Origin: CAYXVU01 sp964468725
Lineage (GTDB): Bacteria > Acidobacteriota > Blastocatellia > UBA7656
Reading direction: 5' to 3'
Length of the DNA stretch: 10,570 nt
Assembly (NCBI GenBank): GCA_964468725.1
Contig: CAYXVU010000213.1
Coordinates: forward strand, 1 to 10,570
Under the pieces are notes generated by a model that was given only the letters and a program-made list of their open reading frames with translations, did not search any database and was not told where the DNA came from. The position numbers were made by a program, and so were the translations under genes. Of the stretch, positions 8,201 through 10,570 are shown one piece after another (the first letter of the stretch is position 1; every line of letters begins with the position of its first letter).

Positions 8201-9068
8201 GAACTTCATCTCTTACGCGCGCACAAATTGGGCAAGCGCTCCCCAATACCTGTTGTTGGTCGGAGATGCCAGCTTTGACCCGCGCGGCTATCTTGGGATG
8301 GGTCTGGTTGATGCTGTGCCGACCAACTTGGTGGACTCGGCTCTGTTGGAAGTATCCAGCGACGAACCGTTCGGCGATGATGACAATGATGGCGTCGCTG
8401 AGCTAGCCATCGGGCGTTTGCCGGTGAAGAATGCAACCGAAACGGCAGCCCTTGTGCAAAAGATTATTCGCTATGCACAAAACGGCAGCAGCGGTAATCC
8501 GCAAACGATGTTGGTAGCCGACCGACCGGATTCGATCAATTACGAAGAGCATAGCTTGCTCTTGAAGGCCAAACTGCCTGCCGGTATGCCGGTTTCGGAG
8601 GTCTATCGCAGCCAGATGAGTGATGCCGCTGCGAAAGCCGCCATTCTGGAGGGCATCAACGGAGGTTCGGCGCTGATTAACTATTCGGGGCACGGCTCGG
8701 TTGATACATGGAAAGCGAATCTGCTGACCAATGCCGATACCAAAGGGTTGACCAATACGGATGCGCTCTCCTTCTTTGTGATGATGAACTGTTTGAACGG
8801 CTACTTCCACAGCGTGAGCGATAGCCTTGCCGAAAGTCTGTTACGGTCGGAGGGCGGCGCCATCGCTGTTTGGGCGTCGTCGGCGCTGACCAATCCGGGG
8901 GCGCAATCGCTGATGAACCAAGAGCTTTACCAGCAGCTCTTCGGCGGCGGGTCATTGCGTATTGGCGATGCGGTCTTACGCGCTAAAGAGGCGGTCGGTG
9001 CGCCCGACGTGCGACGCAGTTGGATATTCTTCGGCGATCCGACGACGCGCCTTCGAAGCGCGCAATAG
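5187..9068 (+). CDS. Large secreted gingipain-type (family C25) cysteine peptidase with N-terminal propeller-like fusion
   Basis: 1293 residues. A signal peptide with a long n-region (core ~20-37, cleavage near AAA41) is followed by a Cys-rich stretch and a module (~58-175) with ALSHLTIGLC and GVFGIKFDP that I cannot name. Residues ~197-456 look like a beta-propeller: repeated ..INRTTG.., ECLTMQPETNELFG, MEGLTLGPNGMLFG and FEGLAC. A fibronectin-like module (~465-565, LQWRTNYEINNLGFHVYRE) and a VKLFVNQAGFYRV..EFYG module (~628-692) follow. The C25 domain (~954-1285) has LLVGDASFDP, an acidic DDDNDG loop, AIGRLPV, catalytic His1169 in YSGHGS and Cys1202 in MNCLNG. From residue ~491 it aligns with the whole visible part of the left C25 gene with almost equal length, so the two are paralogues. 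It ends at the catalytic domain with no type IX sorting domain. It should be an exported cysteine endopeptidase; the N-terminal half probably binds a substrate or surface (inference). Substrate unknown. Confidence 0.93.
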   Translation: MYSDARMPNPHQLETPAIATKLLFSLLAMVLSLLLAPQAAAQVPCPNPAGCPNTTATPANGKFTIEFVGVTCTTSGNSTWTYRVTWNGMAPALSHLTIGLCNSGPAPITSANLVSATIDGSSATAVIGTDGSTGVFGIKFDPPGTLVPNVPKTYSFTLNRVDLSVAPSSTRLKAGGDNNPVTICGPGCPVFPGTGCFAIADSRNGVLLDGDSEDRLVIINRTTGVTTNVGLTGTFNMECLTMQPETNELFGATQTGSGGRLGTLNQLTGAFTAKPQLMGTGTGALGAIAFNDPDGLSFDPTTGFLYCTIRRSGSGQKDILIRLDITTGAHVDNAFGAGVDYVVINGPGFQDDIDDITFNLAGQMLGITAVSPGGDALVLINKTTGTGTVIGLLGVNDMEGLTLGPNGMLFGSTGKDSSPSTNSNRMWIINPFTGAASVPVAFTPASSIGADFEGLACEVPQAPTAVEDVTFDAHYHGNSVTLQWRTNYEINNLGFHVYRELNGQMTRITPELIAGSALTVANGMALNNGFAYTWTDTFAGNPSAARYWIEDVSIEGYTKWHGPTAPEFSREDGHRLGKNPILLSQANRAASVTTSDGNNGGIVSPSAALPSNNQAQLAAQAAIAAQRPVKLFVNQAGFYRVTQSELLAAGFTPNLNPRNFQMFVDGVQIPIRVVGEENGKFDPSDVVEFYGVGLDTRYTGTRVYWLVPGTTAGLRVKASRDLQGTPTGQGFAYRTTIKEKKIYFAALLNGDDDNFFGSIITATPVEQVMTVHNPAVSGDGTLEVLLQGATPGAHQVAVSLNGNFLGTVDFSGIGKGFSKLPVPRSALQTGANTVSLIAVGGGSDVSLVEQLALTYQRTYNTSDDSLALSVNGGQRLSIGGFTSNTVRFFDVTTPDAFEELPVKVAKSGATFVATATATGFGGREILAISDKQYRRVAGIEADQPSTLRTPGNAADFIIIGGSDMVSALAALKAQRESEGLRVALVDVKDVYDEFSSGHKDINAIKNFISYARTNWASAPQYLLLVGDASFDPRGYLGMGLVDAVPTNLVDSALLEVSSDEPFGDDDNDGVAELAIGRLPVKNATETAALVQKIIRYAQNGSSGNPQTMLVADRPDSINYEEHSLLLKAKLPAGMPVSEVYRSQMSDAAAKAAILEGINGGSALINYSGHGSVDTWKANLLTNADTKGLTNTDALSFFVMMNCLNGYFHSVSDSLAESLLRSEGGAIAVWASSALTNPGAQSLMNQELYQQLFGGGSLRIGDAVLRAKEAVGAPDVRRSWIFFGDPTTRLRSAQ

Positions 9069-9092
9069 GTTGTCCATGCCCTCCTCTTACGT

Positions 9093-9142
9093 CGCAAGCC
9101 TCTGGCTGCCTTTGCCGGAGGCTTGCGGCTTATCCTTTTTTT
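9093..9142 (+). terminator. Intrinsic-terminator-like hairpin after the C25 gene
   Basis: CGCAAGCCTC (9093-9102) pairs perfectly with GAGGCTTGCG (9118-9127). The stem extends inward by a U-G wobble and three more pairs (9103-9106 with 9114-9117) around a seven-base loop. A run of seven T follows at 9136-9142, eight bases beyond the stem. It sits 25 bases after the TAA of the C25 gene. The gap between stem and T-run is longer than in the textbook form, but termination here is likely. Confidence 0.75.
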
Positions 9143-9222
9143 CAACCACCAGGTGCAGGCGCAGACAAGCTGGGAAGAAGAGCGGAGAGTGGGGCAAGTT
9201 ACTTTCTGCTGAATCGTTTATA

Positions 9223-9252
9223 TTGACAATTGTGGAGCTGAGGCTGTAAAAC
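9223..9252 (+). promoter_or_regulatory. Promoter candidate for the pqqD-like/radical SAM operon
   Basis: TTGACA (9223-9228) is followed after 18 bases by TAAAAC (9247-9252), a four-of-six match to the -10 consensus. The -10 box lies inside the left arm of the inverted repeat at 9242-9254. It would start a leader of about 290 nt. A weaker alternative nearer the gene is GATAAT at 9417-9422, which lacks a good -35 box. Confidence 0.35.
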
Positions 9253-9377
9253 GTTGGCGTGCCTGCCCGCGAAGCTGAACCGGATGGCCCGTTTTGTGTA
9301 CGGAGATTGGCGATCTGACGGCAGGCAAGGACGAGTTGTTTGATAACGCTGGCCGATAAGACGCACGTTTTACAGCC
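9242..9377. repeat. 136-bp inverted-repeat element (MITE-like or structured RNA)
   Basis: The ends are exact 13-base inverted repeats: GGCTGTAAAACGT (9242-9254) and ACGTTTTACAGCC (9365-9377). The pairing continues with GCGT/ACGC (9257-9260 with 9361-9364) after a two-base bulge. It is followed at once by GCCTGCC/GGCAGGC (9261-9267 with 9320-9326). Inside are two weak hairpins end to end, CCGT/ACGG (9289-9303) and AGAT/ATCT (9304-9316). No transposase is encoded and I see no target-site duplication, so a non-autonomous mobile element is one reading and a folded leader of the downstream operon is the other. It accounts for the middle of the 481-base spacer; I see nothing recognisable in 9143-9222 or 9378-9528. 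Confidence 0.5.
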
Positions 9378-9549
9378 CCTTGGCCAAACGACTTCGCAGC
9401 CCATTGACTCCCCCTAGATAATTTTTCCTGTATTCGCCTTTTCGAAATGCGCGCCTCTGTGCGTAAAGGCGAGTGGAGAAGCGAAAGCGAATGACGGAAG
9501 CGCGGACAAGGTTAATCGGCAGCAAGTTGGAGGGCAGCCGCAGGTATCA

Positions 9550-9852
9550 ATGGGTGAATCTGTGAGTTTAAATACGCGGTTTAGTAAGAGCGATGATTTC
9601 GTCACTCGCAAGGTCGGAGGCGATACGCTGATCGTGCCGATCAAAGGCGGGATCAGCGATCTGGAAGCGATCTATACATTGAATGAAGTCGGTTCGCTCA
9701 TCTGGACGCTGATTGATGGCGAGCGCACCGCCGAGCAGATTGTGTACGCCATCTGCGCCGACTATGAGGTGAATCGAGAGACGGCAACCGCCGATGTCTT
9801 GACTCTCATTACGGAACTCGAAACGGAAGGCATCATCCGACAGAAGGATTGA
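9550..9852 (+). CDS. PqqD-like protein (RiPP recognition element fold)
   Basis: 100 residues, typical for a stand-alone PqqD-family protein. Visible features fit the family: an N-terminal beta region (VTRKVGGDTLIVPI), the central LNEVGSLIWTLIDGERTAEQIV segment, and a C-terminal winged-helix-like part with TADVLTLITELETEGII. Family knowledge: these proteins bind the leader of a precursor peptide and deliver it to a modifying enzyme, usually a radical SAM protein. The next gene is exactly that and starts two bases after this stop, so they form one operon. The ATG at 9550 has only a weak AGGT nearby (9542-9545), with a better GGAGGG 15 bases away (9529-9534); a GTG at 9562 is a possible alternative start. 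Not enough to call PQQ biosynthesis, because no other pqq gene is visible. Confidence 0.85.
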   Translation: MGESVSLNTRFSKSDDFVTRKVGGDTLIVPIKGGISDLEAIYTLNEVGSLIWTLIDGERTAEQIVYAICADYEVNRETATADVLTLITELETEGIIRQKD

Positions 9853-9854
9853 GC

Positions 9855-10570
9855 ATGGAAACCGTAACCTATACCAGTTTTAGCAGCGAAATCCATAGTA
9901 TCTCAAGCGCGGAACGGATTCCGGTCAATGCCATGATCGAGGTGACGAGGCGTTGCCCGCTTGAGTGCGCCCACTGCTATAACAATCTGCCGATGGATGA
10001 TGCTGAAGCTCGTAAAGGGGAGATGACCTACCCTGAACTATGCCGTCTGCTCGATCAGATTGCTGACTCCGGTTGCCTGTGGTTATGTTTTACCGGCGGC
10101 GAAATCTTCGCACGCCGCGACTTTCTCGACATCTATACCTATGCCAAGCGGAAGGGCTTCATTGTCACGCTCTTCACCAATGCCACCTTGATTACTGAAA
10201 GCATCGCCGATTATCTGGCCGAATGGCCGCCCTTTGCCATCGAAGTGACGCTCTATGGTTACACCAAAGAGACCTATGATCGGCTGACCGGCATACCGGG
10301 CTCTTATGAAAAATGTCTGAAGGGCATCCAACTGTTGTTGGAGCGCAACCTGCCGCTGAAGCTCAAAACGGTCGCCGTCAGCATCAACAAGCACGAAGTT
10401 CACGATATGAAGCGGTATGCTGAAGAGTTGGGCCTGCCGTTTAAGTTTGACGCGATGATGAATCCGCGCATTGATTGCTCGCAAAGCCCGCTCGCTGTGC
10501 GCCTGAAGCCCGAAGAGACCGTCGAACTGGATTTTCAAGACCCCAAACGCTATGCGGAATACGAATCGTT
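9855..10570 (+). CDS. Radical SAM enzyme, probable peptide/protein maturase, 3'-truncated by window edge
   Basis: 238 complete codons are visible and the gene runs off the right edge. The ATG at 9855 has AAGGA six bases upstream (9844-9848), inside the end of the pqqD-like gene. The radical SAM core starts with VNAMIEVTRRCPLECAHCY, where Cys34, Cys38 and Cys41 form the CxxxCxxC motif that binds the [4Fe-4S] cluster and S-adenosylmethionine. The GGE motif for SAM binding is at 81-83 (FTGGEIFARRDFLD), and TLFTNATLI and EVTLYG are further core strands. A conserved-looking NPRIDCSQSP segment (Cys208) may begin the linker to an auxiliary-cluster (SPASM/twitch) domain, which would lie beyond the window. 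With the PqqD-like partner the likely role is cytoplasmic radical modification of a ribosomally made peptide. The substrate and the chemistry cannot be told from here. Confidence 0.93.
   Translation, partial: METVTYTSFSSEIHSISSAERIPVNAMIEVTRRCPLECAHCYNNLPMDDAEARKGEMTYPELCRLLDQIADSGCLWLCFTGGEIFARRDFLDIYTYAKRKGFIVTLFTNATLITESIADYLAEWPPFAIEVTLYGYTKETYDRLTGIPGSYEKCLKGIQLLLERNLPLKLKTVAVSINKHEVHDMKRYAEELGLPFKFDAMMNPRIDCSQSPLAVRLKPEETVELDFQDPKRYAEYES

Noticed and set aside
9242..9377. Integron attC site
   Set aside because: The size fits, but the arms lack the RYYYAAC and GTTRRRY core sequences, and no cassette gene arrangement is present.
9230..9390. Target-site duplication flanking the 136-bp element
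   Set aside because: The bases outside the two arms (ending ..GGAGCTGA on the left, CCCTTGGC.. on the right) share no direct repeat.
9087..9404. 105-codon minus-strand open frame across the inverted-repeat element
   Set aside because: It runs antisense through the terminator hairpin and both repeat arms, has no recognisable domain and no convincing start. If the element is repetitive it may be annotated elsewhere as a hypothetical protein.
9447..9494. 15-codon open frame (MRASVRKGEWRSESE) as a RiPP precursor for the PqqD/radical SAM pair
   Set aside because: No ribosome site, very short, and no leader/core organisation; a chance ORF is more likely.
1..10570. CRISPR array, tRNA or rRNA genes
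   Set aside because: No regularly spaced repeats and no tRNA- or rRNA-like segments were seen on either strand.

Overview
The window looks like a gene-sparse chromosomal stretch encoding large secreted proteins in a free-living, non-Bacteroidota bacterium. G+C is moderate (a little above half, by eye). The paired C25-type cysteine peptidases with fibronectin-like and propeller modules, the subtilisin with Ig-like repeats, and the radical SAM/PqqD pair would fit an Acidobacteriota (Blastocatellia-like) genome. That placement is inference from remembered family distribution; no phylogenetic marker gene is present.

Layout. (1) 1-2439, +: the 3' part of a large gingipain-type (peptidase family C25) gene that begins before the window. 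(2) 2440-2609: convergent spacer holding a long near-perfect hairpin and a second smaller one. (3) 2610-4376, -: a secreted subtilisin-like (S8) protease with prodomain, complete catalytic machinery and two Ig-like modules. (4) 4377-5186: an 810-bp divergent spacer. It holds a possible decayed small gene on the - strand, a cluster of small palindromes, a good sigma70-type promoter pointing right, and a roughly 240-nt leader that can fold into a nested three-stem junction. (5) 5187-9068, +: a complete 1293-residue C25 peptidase with signal peptide, paralogous to the first. (6) 9069-9549: a 481-bp spacer with an intrinsic-terminator-like hairpin, a promoter candidate and a 136-bp element bounded by 13-bp perfect inverted repeats. 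(7) 9550-9852, +: a PqqD-like protein (RiPP recognition element fold). (8) 9855-10570, +: the 5' part of a radical SAM enzyme gene, two bases behind it and almost certainly co-transcribed.

How the parts relate. The two C25 peptidases and the S8 protease are all predicted to be exported and may form an extracellular proteolytic set; the sequence does not show that one processes another. The PqqD/radical SAM pair is the classic start of a peptide- or protein-modifying pathway. No precursor peptide is recognisable upstream, so the substrate probably lies beyond the right edge or elsewhere.

The least ordinary signals are non-coding: the structured leader of the second C25 gene (4991-5122), the 136-bp inverted-repeat element (9242-9377), and the long hairpin between the convergent genes (2496-2561). 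All structure calls were made by eye from base complementarity and were not computed.
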